DNA of 64,000 nucleotides from Cyanobacteriota bacterium SRBZ.bins.94.201705 (GCA_030549855.1 JAUQQP010000044.1:308196-372195); one strand, 5' to 3'. Positions 19,119-28,571 are shown, numbered from the stretch's first letter. The notes: generated from the sequence alone by a model not told the origin. Made by a program: numbers and translations.

Positions 19119-20219
19119 CTAGTTTAAGTGACTATGAACAAATTCCAATCCTCCCTTGATTAAACGGTGTCGAAGTGAGGGATTATTAAGCAACAAATCA
19201 ATGGCGGGGGGTATGGTTTTTTCATCGACTACTGGTAAGATAAAGGCATTCTCGCCATGAGTCAAGAATTTAGCAATGTTGGTGTAGGGAAGAATAACTG
19301 GGATACCCATGGCTAGAAATTCTGGTATTTTTGAGGGGAGACGATAGTCATTAAACCCATCACTTTTGCCGGGTTGAATTAAAACATCTGCCAAGGCAAG
19401 AATTTCAGGTATTTTTTCTCTTTCTACCCAACCCAATTCTATCACGTACTGACGAATCCAATTTTCCTGTGGTGTAAGAAGGGGGGTATAATCAAACCCA
19501 GTGCGTATCAGGTAGGTAGGTTTGCCTTGCTGATTTCGCTTGCCGATAGCCAGATAAAGACTCCTTACTTCTGCCACGTTAGTGGAGTAAACATTTCCAG
19601 TGTAGCAGACAACAGTGGCATGAGGTGGGAGGTAAAAATGGGAAAGAAGTTGATAATTTTTACTACGAGGGTAAAACTGGGAGGTGTCGACGCCGGGAAA
19701 AACGGTTATACAGGGGAGTGAGGGAGGTATTAGTTGCCGAAGAGTGTCAATAATAAGCGTAACCCCATTGGCATGACGGAGAAATTCCTTTGAATTTCGG
19801 GGGTGGGAAAGACAAGAAGACATTTTTATGCCTTGTGTTGCCTCCCACTGGTTAGAGGGATTTTGTAACAACCTGGCGGCTACTACTTCCTCATTATCCT
19901 CCAAGGGAACCACTAGCAGGAAGTTATAATGTTGAGACAGTTGCTCACAGTAAATTCTAACATGCTCCCTAGGAGTCCAACAGTGGACCAAGTCAGGGGG
20001 TTGTTTATGGTCAAACAAGTCTTTTATGTTTTTGCCTTCATCATACTGCGTCACCTTGTAGAGGTTGGGATGTTTGAGACTGTGGATACTATTCTTGTCT
20101 TTCGGCACCGCCACAACACAGTCCATTCCCATTTTAACCAACTCATTGGCAAAATGGTGGACATGGACAGCACTATTGGTGGGAAAGTCTGAATGGGAGA
20201 CAAGTAGGATATTTCTCAT
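19119..20219 (-). CDS. Glycosyltransferase (GT4-like), probably truncated by an amber codon
   Basis: Glycosyltransferase of 366 residues as it stands. The N terminus reads RNILLVSHSDFPTNSAVHVHHFANEL, the glycan-acceptor Rossmann half. Later come a typical GT-B linker (PGVDTSQFYPRS), the donor-side GWVEREKIPEILALADVLIQPG and KIPEFLAMGIPVI. It stops at FVHSHLN, about one helix short of a GT4 fold, and the missing helix is encoded in frame just after the stop. The ATG at 20219 is preferred; a TTG at 20234 is also in frame, and AAGGAGG touches the ATG directly, too close to be a good ribosome site. It sits upstream of another broken glycosyltransferase on the same strand. Confidence 0.8.
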   Translation of the reverse strand: MRNILLVSHSDFPTNSAVHVHHFANELVKMGMDCVVAVPKDKNSIHSLKHPNLYKVTQYDEGKNIKDLFDHKQPPDLVHCWTPREHVRIYCEQLSQHYNFLLVVPLEDNEEVVAARLLQNPSNQWEATQGIKMSSCLSHPRNSKEFLRHANGVTLIIDTLRQLIPPSLPCITVFPGVDTSQFYPRSKNYQLLSHFYLPPHATVVCYTGNVYSTNVAEVRSLYLAIGKRNQQGKPTYLIRTGFDYTPLLTPQENWIRQYVIELGWVEREKIPEILALADVLIQPGKSDGFNDYRLPSKIPEFLAMGIPVILPYTNIAKFLTHGENAFILPVVDEKTIPPAIDLLLNNPSLRHRLIKGGLEFVHSHLN

Positions 20220-20246
20220 CCTCCTTTGAGCCAAAGGGATGATATA

Positions 20247-20654
20247 CTAGTCTAAAAAGTCAATAAGGACTTCATCTGGTTCATCTACAGACTCGTCATC
20301 TTCTTGTTGGGGGATAGGGGGGTAAAGAGGCATAGAATTTGGCTTTGGTTGTATTTGTTTCTGGACATTTTCCACCAGTTTTTCCAACACCCGGAATCTC
20401 TCCTCCAGTTTGGCGGTTTCCATGGCTTTTACCTCAAGTATCTTCACTCTACAATCCAGCTGTTGTTGTTGTTGTTTAAGGTTTTTCAATTCCAATTCCG
20501 TCTGACTGTATCCCAGATAGACGCCAATAATTTCTGTTATCAATTCTGGGAGGGTGACATGTTTGTTTTCGGCGATAGAGGTTAGTTTTTCTAGCCAACA
20601 GGGGGGTATATGAAGATGGACTGTAAGGGGGGTATTATTTGTATGAGACTCCAT
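20247..20654 (-). CDS. Hypothetical protein with coiled coil
   Basis: A protein of 135 residues without a recognised family. The N-terminal 50 residues (short beta stretch VHLHIP, then two helices) resemble a ribbon-helix-helix or similar small fold, which is speculative. A coiled coil follows (LELKNLKQQQQQLDCRV to about VENVQKQI), then a Pro-rich linker and an acidic tail (DDESVDEPDEVLIDFLD). The ATG at 20654 is chosen over an in-frame TTG at 20666. It ends 28 bases before the glycosyltransferase start and may be co-transcribed with it. Confidence 0.6.
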   Translation of the reverse strand: MESHTNNTPLTVHLHIPPCWLEKLTSIAENKHVTLPELITEIIGVYLGYSQTELELKNLKQQQQQLDCRVKILEVKAMETAKLEERFRVLEKLVENVQKQIQPKPNSMPLYPPIPQQEDDESVDEPDEVLIDFLD

Positions 20655-20762
20655 GGTGAATGCCAACAGCTAGTGGAAGGTGTTTATAAACCAGTACTGA
20701 GGTTTTATTTTATTGTATTAGGGAGTGAGCAGAAGGCTTTTCTTTCTGGTGGAGGTATGGCA

Positions 20763-20818
20763 GGGGGGGGTAGGGGTGGGAGTTAGGGATTATGGGTGGG
20801 AGTCAGGGATTAGGGGGG
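20763..20818. repeat. G-rich spacer with a tandem 20-bp repeat
   Basis: GGGTGGGAGTTAGGGATTA at 20774-20792 is repeated with one change at 20794-20812 (period 20). Long G runs flank both copies, giving more than four runs of three or more G on the plus strand. That is a G-quadruplex-capable sequence in the roughly 300-bp spacer between ruvA and the coiled-coil gene. No reading frame was supported here. Confidence 0.6.
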
Positions 20819-20955
20819 TGGCTTGTGCTTCTGATGGGGATGAGGGTACAATGAGCAAATGAGGGTGTAAAGGTTTACGATTATAAACCCCATTAGCCTG
20901 TCGGCAGCCGGGGGGTGTTGTCTTTCCCAAACCGCCTCGTATTGTTTTTGTCAGG

Positions 20956-21591
20956 TTATTGGCTAGTATTGAGGGAGAGAAATTGGATAGCAGTTTTAAT
21001 CCATTCCTCCACACTAGGGTTTTTGAGGAGAAAAGAGTCTTTGGTGATAACAGAAATGGCTTGTTGTATTTCCGAGGGAGTATAACCCAAAGCCGAGAGA
21101 GTTTTTTCCACCTCTTTAATCATGTGGGGGGGAGGTAAGGGTAAGTCGGAGGCGGTAGATGAGAGGGAGGGTAGAGACAATTTGCCTTTCAATTCTAGGA
21201 TAATTCTTTCGGCAGTTTTATTGCCTATGCCGGGGGTTTTTGTTAGAAGACGGACATTGCCAGTTACAATAGCAGACACTAAGTCTTCTAATCCTAGGGT
21301 ATCAAGAAGGGAAATGGCTGTCTGTGTGCCAATACCGGAGACGCCAATAAGTTGTCGGAATAAATCCCTTTCTGCCATGGTAGCAAAACCATATAGGAAG
21401 GGTTGCTCATCTCGGATTTGCAGATGGGTGTAGACAGTTACTAACTTGTGGGGGTTAACCTGTAACTGTTGACGAAAACGATAGGGTATTTGAATCTCGT
21501 AGCCGATGTTATTGACTTCCAAAACGAGGATATGGCGTTGGTGGTGGTAGGTGTATATATCAGTGACTATTCCCCTGTAATAGCTATACAT
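20956..21591 (-). CDS. ruvA: Holliday junction branch migration protein RuvA
   Basis: DNA-binding subunit that tetramerises on Holliday junctions and loads the RuvB motor. It has an N-terminal OB-fold (MYSYYRGIVTDI onward), two helix-hairpin-helix motifs (LIGVSGIGTQTA and LTKTPGIGNKTAERIILELKGKL) and a C-terminal RuvB-binding helix bundle after a variable linker. The ATG at 21591 is chosen because AAGGA lies six bases upstream; the frame continues 11 codons further. The 211-residue length matches the family. Confidence 0.93.
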   Translation of the reverse strand: MYSYYRGIVTDIYTYHHQRHILVLEVNNIGYEIQIPYRFRQQLQVNPHKLVTVYTHLQIRDEQPFLYGFATMAERDLFRQLIGVSGIGTQTAISLLDTLGLEDLVSAIVTGNVRLLTKTPGIGNKTAERIILELKGKLSLPSLSSTASDLPLPPPHMIKEVEKTLSALGYTPSEIQQAISVITKDSFLLKNPSVEEWIKTAIQFLSLNTSQ

Positions 21592-21767
21592 TACTTTTCC
21601 TTGTGAATGGTTTTGGTTGGCCAAGGCCGGGGGGATGGCTATATTTTATACTGTTAGAAGACTGGGAGGAGAGTCATTGGCTAATTCTCCCAAACTGCCT
21701 ATAATCGCTACTAGGGATACCGTTTTCTTTCTGTAACCCTTTACTACGAGTAAAACAAAAACTTTCC

Positions 21768-22853
21768 ATGGAGAATCAGTTGAAGTCGAGGATTGCCTGG
21801 GGGAAGACGCCTAAGTGGTTTCGAGTGTTATTGATTTTTCCTCTGTTATGTTTGAATAGTTTTCTGCTTTTGAAAGTGATTGATTACCTTCAGCCTTTTT
21901 TTAGCTTTCTAGTGATAGCTTCAATCATTGCCTTTTTAATAGAGTTGGTAGTAAATTTACTAGTAGAAAAAGGTTTGAATCGCGCTTTGTCAATTGCTAT
22001 AGTTGTTCTTCTTACCCTATTCATTATAGCGGTTAGCAGTCTAATCGTCATTCCCCTACTTATCCAACAGTTGAATGATTTGATTGCCAGCATTCCCGGT
22101 TGGATTAAACACGGGAGGGATTATTTGTTGTCTTTATCCGACTTACCCTTTTTCCAGCGTTTCCCCATTAATTTTGATGCCATTATCCAGGATATAACTA
22201 ACCGCATTTCTAGTATAATTCAGTTCCTAGGCTCTCAAACATTTAACATCGTATTCGCTACCATTAACCGGGTATTTGATGTACTGTTTATAGCAATTTT
22301 GATTGTATTTTTGTTGATAGGTGGCGACAAGTTTTGGGAGGGAATCTACAGCTTTTTGCCCCCCCCCTGGGATGAGAAAGTCCCCTTCTATTTTCGGGAG
22401 ACTTTTAAGGACTACTTTTTTATACGTCTGATTATAATAGGGTTAGCAAGCCTATTGCGCCTGTTTGTTTTTGTTTTGATAGGGATTCCCTCGGCACTGT
22501 TTTTTGCCTTTATAATCGGCCTTGCGAGTCTAATACCTTTTTTTGGGGCGGTAGTAATGGTATTATCTTCAATTATCCTGCTGTTTAAGAGTATAAAATT
22601 GGCAATTTTTTTCCTGGTAGCAGCCACCATTATTGAGCAGATAACAGAAAATCTAATAGCCCCAAGATTGATGGGGGAGTTGATAGGTTTAAACCCAATA
22701 TGGGTGATTATATCCCTCTTTTTGGGGGCGAAAATAAGTGGAGTTTTAGGAGTATTTTTAGCTGTACCAACTGCCAGTGTTATCAAGAGGATTGTAGAAG
22801 ACATGAGGGGATTAGGGGAAGGAGGGATAGGGATGGAGGGAGACAGGGAATAA
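21768..22853 (+). CDS. AI-2E family (PerM-like) permease
   Basis: Membrane protein of 361 residues in the AI-2E/PerM family, whose members export varied small solutes and often have unknown substrates. Hydrophobic segments lie at the start, near residues 40-110, and in a C-terminal block containing LIGIPSALFFAFIIGLASLIPFFGAV, the family hallmark. A second family member with 339 residues lies at 41110. It stands alone on its strand, divergent from ruvA. Confidence 0.85.
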   Translation: MENQLKSRIAWGKTPKWFRVLLIFPLLCLNSFLLLKVIDYLQPFFSFLVIASIIAFLIELVVNLLVEKGLNRALSIAIVVLLTLFIIAVSSLIVIPLLIQQLNDLIASIPGWIKHGRDYLLSLSDLPFFQRFPINFDAIIQDITNRISSIIQFLGSQTFNIVFATINRVFDVLFIAILIVFLLIGGDKFWEGIYSFLPPPWDEKVPFYFRETFKDYFFIRLIIIGLASLLRLFVFVLIGIPSALFFAFIIGLASLIPFFGAVVMVLSSIILLFKSIKLAIFFLVAATIIEQITENLIAPRLMGELIGLNPIWVIISLFLGAKISGVLGVFLAVPTASVIKRIVEDMRGLGEGGIGMEGDRE

Positions 22854-22951
22854 GAGTGGCTAGGGGATTTGTGGGGATACTAACGACGAGTGGATTCTCC
22901 TAGTGAGGGGAGGGGAGGGTGGTATCTTACTGAAAGTATATTGTAGGGGGA

Positions 22952-23725
22952 TTAGGATGGGAAGGGGGAGGTGAGGGTGACATCCAAGTCTTCTTCGGGG
23001 TTAATAGAAATCAACTCCCTTTCCACGTCTCCGCCGAATACTAAGCCTCCAATGGCGCCAACAGCGGCACCACCTAAGACTTCTTCTATACCAATAGTCT
23101 TATCACCGGTAACAGCAGCAATTATAGCAGCGGCGGCGGCACCAATCAAGGCGCCTTGCCATATGGCATCTGTATTCTTCCCGGCTGATACCTTTTCTGT
23201 GCGGGAGATGACAGGAGACTGAGCACTAATTGGGTATTCTCTCCCATCTTTAAATCTTACCTTGTTGGCGACAAAACGAGAACCCCCCTCTGCAGGACGA
23301 ATTTCCCCCACTATTTCACTACCGGCGGGGATGACAACTATCCTTTTGGACTCATCCAGTACATCTTTTTCTACCACAAGGGTGAGTGGCATGGTTTCCT
23401 CTTTGGTTACCAGAATTTTTTTGGCAGTGGGGAGGGTGGTGAAGATTACAACGCCGGGATTGATGGTTGCCTGTTTGTTGGGGAGGGAGGCTGGAGAGGA
23501 AGCAGAGGGAGTTTTATTACTGTTGGCATTCACGTTAGTGTTGGTGTTGGTATTGGTATTCACGCGTCTGGGTTGCCAGTAGAGGGGGGGATTGTTACGA
23601 ATAACCCTCCCAGGCTTATAGGGTTTGGCGGCAACTGGGATGAAACTATTAGCCAGGGTGGAAAAGGACAACCCCAAGGCGAAAACAGTGGCAGCATTGC
23701 GACAGAGGCGAGAAGAGGTAAACAT
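22952..23725 (-). CDS. Exported hypothetical protein with Asn-Thr repeat and glycine-rich segment
   Basis: A protein of 257 residues with an N-terminal signal peptide (ALGLSFSTLANSFIPVAAKP). A low-complexity stretch of alternating Asn-Thr and Asn-Val/Ala follows near residues 57-70. The middle (about 95-180) is beta-rich (TMPLTLVVEKDVLDESKRIVVIPAGSEIVGEI) and resembles the barrel of TrbI/VirB10-like surface proteins. A glycine/alanine-rich stretch follows (GALIGAAAAAIIAAV, GGAAVGAIGGLVFGG), like a membrane-inserting glycine zipper. It probably acts in the envelope. The family is not recognised. Confidence 0.7.
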   Translation of the reverse strand: MFTSSRLCRNAATVFALGLSFSTLANSFIPVAAKPYKPGRVIRNNPPLYWQPRRVNTNTNTNTNVNANSNKTPSASSPASLPNKQATINPGVVIFTTLPTAKKILVTKEETMPLTLVVEKDVLDESKRIVVIPAGSEIVGEIRPAEGGSRFVANKVRFKDGREYPISAQSPVISRTEKVSAGKNTDAIWQGALIGAAAAAIIAAVTGDKTIGIEEVLGGAAVGAIGGLVFGGDVERELISINPEEDLDVTLTSPFPS

Positions 23726-23874
23726 GGAATTTCTCCCCGGTATTCTTTCGGCTTCTCCTGGGGTTTAGACGTATATAGTGGGAGTTTGTTTCCTTTTATC
23801 CTGACAAAGAAATCAATTCTCTCCAACAGGGGCTAAAATTGATAAGGGAAACTAGTGAGTAAGAGTAGGCAACT

Positions 23875-24552
23875 GTGCTTTCACATATCATCGCCGATTT
23901 TAAAATTATATTTGAAAGAGACCCAGCTGCCCGCAACTGGTTGGAAGTTTTGTTGTGCTACCCAGGGTTACAGGCTTTAATCCTTCATCGCATTGCCCAC
24001 TGGTTGTATAATCTTGGTTTGCCAGTAATACCCCGTTTGATTTCCCATTTTGCCCGTTTCCTCACCGGCATTGAAATCCACCCGGGTGCTAAAATCGGGA
24101 AGGGAGTTTTTATTGACCATGGTATGGGGGTAGTAATAGGAGAAACAGCGGTGGTGGGGGATTATTGTTTAATATACCAGGGAGTTACGTTAGGTGGGAC
24201 AGGGAAAGAGAAGGGGAAACGCCATCCCACCCTGGGAGAGAATGTAGTGGTTGGGGCAGGGGCAAAGGTGTTGGGAAATATTACAATAGGTAACGATGTG
24301 CGTATTGGCGCAGGGTCGGTGGTACTAAAGGATGTTCCCTCTAATTGTACAGTAGTGGGGATACCTGGGAGAATAGTGTATCGTTCTGGTGTTAGAATAG
24401 ACCCATTAGACCACAGTAATCTTCCTGACTCTGAGGCTAAGATAATTAGAACGTTGTTGGACAGAATCGAACAGTTGGAGAAGGAAGTCAGCGATTTGAA
24501 ACAACAATTGGCTGCCAATAAGACACTGACAGCCACAGTGACAGAGGAATAG
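23875..24552 (+). CDS. cysE: Serine O-acetyltransferase
   Basis: Makes O-acetylserine from serine and acetyl-CoA, the carbon skeleton for cysteine. The N-terminal helical SAT domain ([28 protein letters not shown]) is followed by a left-handed beta-helix of hexapeptide repeats with [25 protein letters not shown] and the [15 protein letters not shown] loop. It ends in a coiled coil. The start is GTG. A small metal-binding protein gene begins 12 bases downstream and a subtilase gene overlaps that one, so the three are probably co-transcribed. Confidence 0.93.
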   Translation: MLSHIIADFKIIFERDPAARNWLEVLLCYPGLQALILHRIAHWLYNLGLPVIPRLISHFARFLTGIEIHPGAKIGKGVFIDHGMGVVIGETAVVGDYCLIYQGVTLGGTGKEKGKRHPTLGENVVVGAGAKVLGNITIGNDVRIGAGSVVLKDVPSNCTVVGIPGRIVYRSGVRIDPLDHSNLPDSEAKIIRTLLDRIEQLEKEVSDLKQQLAANKTLTATVTEE

Positions 24553-24564
24553 AGGGGGATTGCC

Positions 24565-24762
24565 ATGCATTTTACCATCAGGGTGCCAAGTCTTTCCTGT
24601 GATGCCTGTATCAAAGCCATAACAAAAGCCATTCAAGCCTTGGATGCAAAGGCGGAGGTGAGGGGGAGTGTGGAGGGGAAAGTGATAGAGGTGACAACAG
24701 AGGAGAGTTTAGATAGAATAAAACAAGCAGTCATGGATGCTGGCCATGAAGTGGCAGACTAG
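24565..24762 (+). CDS. Heavy-metal-associated (HMA) domain protein
   Basis: A stand-alone ferredoxin-like HMA domain of 65 residues, the fold of Atx1-type copper chaperones. The metal-loop motif reads SLSCDACIKAI (C-x-x-C at residues 12-15), with the beta-alpha-beta pattern continuing to VMDAGHEV. The usual Met before the first Cys (MxCxxC) is replaced by Ser-Leu-Ser. Copper or another soft metal is likely but not certain. GAGGGGG lies before the ATG. Confidence 0.85.
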   Translation: MHFTIRVPSLSCDACIKAITKAIQALDAKAEVRGSVEGKVIEVTTEESLDRIKQAVMDAGHEVAD

Positions 24763-26365
24763 GGGATGGGGAGACTTTTTTGTGTTTCTGCTAACCCCCC
24801 TCGTCATCCTTTCTCTACCCCTTGCCGCCAAAGGCTTAGAGGATTCCCTTTCAGAAAGGGGGATAGATGTGATTCGGTTACACCTGCCCCCTTACAATTT
24901 GACGGGTAATAAGATTAGTATAGGACAAGTGGAGATTGGCAGACCAAAAAAATTCGGCCTGGATAAACTGCCTCCTACCCATCGTCCAATTTCTCTTGCC
25001 CGTTTATTTTATCTCGACAGTCCTGCCACTGCCAATAGTAACATTGACAATCATGCCATGATGGTAGCGGGGGTGATGGTAGGCAGACATAAGGGGTTTA
25101 CTGGAGTGGCCCCTAATGCTAGACTGTATGTAGGGGCTATTGGGACTTTAAAATTCGCCCAACAGCAACAGGAATGTCTTACCATTCAGAATATCGCACT
25201 GCAGGATGGAGGCAATGTTAGGGCAATAAATATTAGTTTTGGGGAGTCTCTAGCGAGGGATGAAAGAAAAAACCCCCAATTAGATGGTAATGCCTTGTTT
25301 ACTCAGTGTCTAGACTGGTCTGCTAGGCAACATGGTGTTTTGTATGTGGTGGCAGGGAATCAGGGTTTGGGGGGTATTCCCATCCCCACTGACAACTACA
25401 ATGGCATCACCACTGCCTATAGTCGTAAACAGAATGGGGTGTTTAGGAAAGTAGACTTTGCCAATTTAAGTATTTCCCCAGCCAGTATTGCCAAAGCCTT
25501 AATACCAAAGGAAATCAATGTAGGTAGCAGACGTGCTGTTAGTTTGTTAGCGCCGGGACATCGTATTCGGGTGTATAATCTGGAGGGGAGATTAGAGACT
25601 GTTTCTGGTAGTAGTTTTGCCGCTCCTCATATTACAGGGTCAGTTGCCCTTTTACAAGAGGCGGGGGATAGATTGTGGCGTGGGGGTGTTTTTTCTTCCC
25701 TTGACTATCGCAAGCCGGAGGTAATGAAGGCTATTTTGCTCAATTCTGCTGACAAATTAGAGGATAAAGGTGACGGCAGTCTGCTGGGAATGACACGTAC
25801 TGTTTTAACCCAGAGAAATCAAACTTGGCTGGAAAGTGATGCCTATTTAGACTCAGAAATTCCCCTCGATATGGAGATGGGGACTGGTCATTTGAACACA
25901 ATGCGTGCTTACAAACAATTGATTGCTGGACAGTATAGCCACAACAGCAAACTACCCATCATGGGATGGAACTATGATTCTATTGAGGAAAACGGTATTC
26001 ACGACTACCATTTTTCTGATGTATTAAAAGGAGGAAGTTTTATCAGTATAACTATAGCTTGGAATCGTATAGTTGAGCTGGAAGATGCCAACGGAAACGG
26101 AATGTATGACCAGGGGGAAAGGTTTATAAATAGGGGTTTAAATGACCTAGATTTAGAGTTGCTAAAAGTTGACAACAAAACGGGAGAAACTCCCATTTGT
26201 TCCTCTGTGAGTAAAGTAGATAGTGTAGAACACATCTTCTGTCAACTACCCGTCAGCGGCAGGTATAAAATCAGAGTCAGATACGCCAAAAAAGTCAACC
26301 AGTCTTTGCAACCCTACGCTATTGCCTGGCAAGCAGTGGGAGTGGGTCTTGGCTTTCGACCGTAA
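24737..26365 (+). CDS. Subtilisin-like (S8) serine peptidase, divergent catalytic Asp position
   Basis: Predicted exported peptidase of 542 residues with a signal-like N terminus (FFVFLLTPLVILSLPLAAKG). Subtilase motifs visible are the His segment NHAMMVAGVM (H106), the oxyanion Asn in VVAGNQG (N208) and the Ser segment GSSFAAPHITG (S293). The first motif, normally an Asp in a VxVIDTG-like strand, reads SIGQVEIGRP, putting Glu66 where Asp is expected. About 200 residues follow the catalytic domain. The start overlaps the HMA gene by 26 bases; an ATG at 24746 is also possible. Confidence 0.85.
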   Translation: MLAMKWQTRGWGDFFVFLLTPLVILSLPLAAKGLEDSLSERGIDVIRLHLPPYNLTGNKISIGQVEIGRPKKFGLDKLPPTHRPISLARLFYLDSPATANSNIDNHAMMVAGVMVGRHKGFTGVAPNARLYVGAIGTLKFAQQQQECLTIQNIALQDGGNVRAINISFGESLARDERKNPQLDGNALFTQCLDWSARQHGVLYVVAGNQGLGGIPIPTDNYNGITTAYSRKQNGVFRKVDFANLSISPASIAKALIPKEINVGSRRAVSLLAPGHRIRVYNLEGRLETVSGSSFAAPHITGSVALLQEAGDRLWRGGVFSSLDYRKPEVMKAILLNSADKLEDKGDGSLLGMTRTVLTQRNQTWLESDAYLDSEIPLDMEMGTGHLNTMRAYKQLIAGQYSHNSKLPIMGWNYDSIEENGIHDYHFSDVLKGGSFISITIAWNRIVELEDANGNGMYDQGERFINRGLNDLDLELLKVDNKTGETPICSSVSKVDSVEHIFCQLPVSGRYKIRVRYAKKVNQSLQPYAIAWQAVGVGLGFRP

Positions 26366-26410
26366 TTGGAAGTTATAATTGATAATTGGTGAGAGCTAAC
26401 AAGTAAAGTC

Positions 26411-27640
26411 ATGGCCAACTATGAGGCAGGCGGCGTCAGCAGTGATTTCCTCCTGCTGTGTGAATCCCAGTTGAAACTTTTATTCAGTCAATTTTCTGCA
26501 CAGGCTAGTACTGTTTATTTGACAAGAGGAGCAGAGAAGCCAGACCTAGTGCCCATTATAACATATCCCCAGCAAAATACCCAAAACACATTGCCTTTGT
26601 TGCCTCCTTTTGTGGAAACTAAATGGGATAATGTCTTAGCCAACAACACTAGTACCATTGTTCATAATACCACTAATCCCCAGTTTCCACATCAGTTGAT
26701 TCTTCCTCTGATTTACCAGGGGTTAGTTTTTGGTTTGTTGGCTATTAGTAGGGAAAACAAGCCTTGGCAGCCAGCAGAAATTATACAAGTCAAGGAAATA
26801 ACACAAACAATTGCCGTAGCTTACTTTTTGGAGAAGAGGGGGAGACTTGCGGAAGAGAAACTGGTACAATTACAACAATTGAGAAAAGAAGAGCATCAAT
26901 TGTTAGATGATTTTCTCCATCAGTTAAGAAACCCTTTGACAGCCATTATAACTTTAGCAAAACTGCTTCTGAAAAAACTTACCCCTGGTGAAGCTAATTA
27001 CAAAACCGGGGAAGGTATTTTGAGGGAAAGTGAAAGGATGCGTGAGTTGATTGCCGATTTTAGTGAACAGTTTAGACTGGAAAAAGAAACGTCAGAATTG
27101 GCAATATATCCCCAGCATGTTAGCTTTTTTTTGACAGAGAAAATAGAGGAGTTTACTCCAGTGGATTTGGTGGAAGTTGTAGAGGAGGTTGTGACTAGTT
27201 TCAAAGGGGTTGCCCAAGAGAAGAATATTGAAATTTTGAGTTACTCAGAGGAGGACATAAAACCGATTATAAGCAACAAGAAGGCCCTAAGAGAAATACT
27301 TAACAACCTAATAGACAATGCGGTAAAATACACTCCTGAAAGAGGGAAGGTGAAAGTGGAAATTTCTAAAGGGCAAGAGGGTAGTCTTATAATAAGAATT
27401 AGCGACACTGGCTGTGGAATTAAACCAGAAGATCAACCCCATATTTTTGAAAGGAAATACCGGGGTTTGGGAGTCAAGGAAAGTGTGAAGGGAAGTGGTT
27501 TAGGTCTAGCCATTGTAAAAGATTTAGCGGATAAACTTAATATCAAGATAACCCTCAAAAGCCCCCACAAATGGCTGGAAAATCAGTCGCTGGATGGCTG
27601 CCAATTCTGTTTAGAAATACCGGGTAAACCTCAGGGTTGA
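26411..27640 (+). CDS. GAF-domain sensor histidine kinase
   Basis: Cytosolic two-component kinase of 409 residues without membrane segments. A GAF-like sensory domain covers about residues 10-142. A HisKA dimerisation helix follows, with the phospho-accepting His in FLHQLRNPLTAI (H170). The ATPase domain has N box REILNNLIDNAVKYTP, G1 IRISDTGCGI and G2 GSGLGLAIV. No partner response regulator is adjacent. The ligand of the GAF domain is unknown; no chromophore cysteine is obvious. Confidence 0.9.
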   Translation: MANYEAGGVSSDFLLLCESQLKLLFSQFSAQASTVYLTRGAEKPDLVPIITYPQQNTQNTLPLLPPFVETKWDNVLANNTSTIVHNTTNPQFPHQLILPLIYQGLVFGLLAISRENKPWQPAEIIQVKEITQTIAVAYFLEKRGRLAEEKLVQLQQLRKEEHQLLDDFLHQLRNPLTAIITLAKLLLKKLTPGEANYKTGEGILRESERMRELIADFSEQFRLEKETSELAIYPQHVSFFLTEKIEEFTPVDLVEVVEEVVTSFKGVAQEKNIEILSYSEEDIKPIISNKKALREILNNLIDNAVKYTPERGKVKVEISKGQEGSLIIRISDTGCGIKPEDQPHIFERKYRGLGVKESVKGSGLGLAIVKDLADKLNIKITLKSPHKWLENQSLDGCQFCLEIPGKPQG

Positions 27641-27698
27641 TTTTGGAAAGGTACCGAGATATAATGTAAGAGTTGATTCAAGGGTGGGAAAAGGGTAA

Positions 27699-28571
27699 AT
27701 GGAAACGGTGAAAATAGGAATAATTGGGGGTAGTGGACTATACAAGATGGAGGCGTTGGAAGAAGTAGAAGAAATCAGCCTAGATACCCCCTTTGGAAAA
27801 CCCTCAGACAATCTAATACTAGGTAGCCTAGATGGAATAAGGGTGGCCTTTTTACCTCGCCACGGCAAAAACCATCATCTCCTTCCCTCTGAGGTTCCCT
27901 TTCGTGCTAATATTTATGCCCTGAAAACATTGGGGGTAGAATACATAATATCAGCCTCTGCAGTTGGCTCCCTAAAACAAGAAATAAAACCCCTGGATTT
28001 AGTTATACCAGATCAGTTCATAGATAGGACAAAAAATCGCCCTTCCACCTTTTTTGGAGATGGTATAGTGGCCCATGTAGCATTTGGCAAACCAGTGTGT
28101 GGACAGTTGAGTAAAATTCTAGCCCAAGCAGTAAGGAATTTAAACCTACCCGATATAAGTTTACACGAGGGGGGCACCTATGTGTGTATAGAGGGGCCAG
28201 CTTTTTCCACCATGGCGGAATCGAATCTGTATCGCAGTTGGGGGGGGAGTGTGATTGGGATGACGAATCTAACGGAGGCTAAATTAGCTAGGGAGGCGGA
28301 AATAGCTTATGCCACTCTGGCTTTGGTTACCGACTATGACTGTTGGAATCCCGAACACGAACATGTTACTGTAGAGACAGTGATTGAAAATCTCCATCGC
28401 AATGCTGCTAATGCCCAAAGGATAATCAGAGAGACTGTTAAACTGCTTCATCAAAATCCTTTTGTCAGTATAGCCCATTCTGCCCTCAAGAATGCCATTG
28501 TAACCCCCATTGATGCCATCCCCCCAGCTACCAAAGAAAGGCTACAGTTGTTGTTGAAGAAATACCTGTAA
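27699..28571 (+). CDS. mtnP: S-methyl-5'-thioadenosine phosphorylase
   Basis: Cleaves methylthioadenosine to adenine and methylthioribose-1-phosphate in the methionine salvage pathway. Family signatures are the N-terminal [12 protein letters not shown] phosphate loop, [20 protein letters not shown], and [19 protein letters not shown] with [15 protein letters not shown]. The length of 290 fits. It stands alone between the histidine kinase and convergent queG. Related purine nucleoside phosphorylases share the fold, but the His-rich loop and length favour MTA phosphorylase. Confidence 0.92.
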   Translation: METVKIGIIGGSGLYKMEALEEVEEISLDTPFGKPSDNLILGSLDGIRVAFLPRHGKNHHLLPSEVPFRANIYALKTLGVEYIISASAVGSLKQEIKPLDLVIPDQFIDRTKNRPSTFFGDGIVAHVAFGKPVCGQLSKILAQAVRNLNLPDISLHEGGTYVCIEGPAFSTMAESNLYRSWGGSVIGMTNLTEAKLAREAEIAYATLALVTDYDCWNPEHEHVTVETVIENLHRNAANAQRIIRETVKLLHQNPFVSIAHSALKNAIVTPIDAIPPATKERLQLLLKKYL

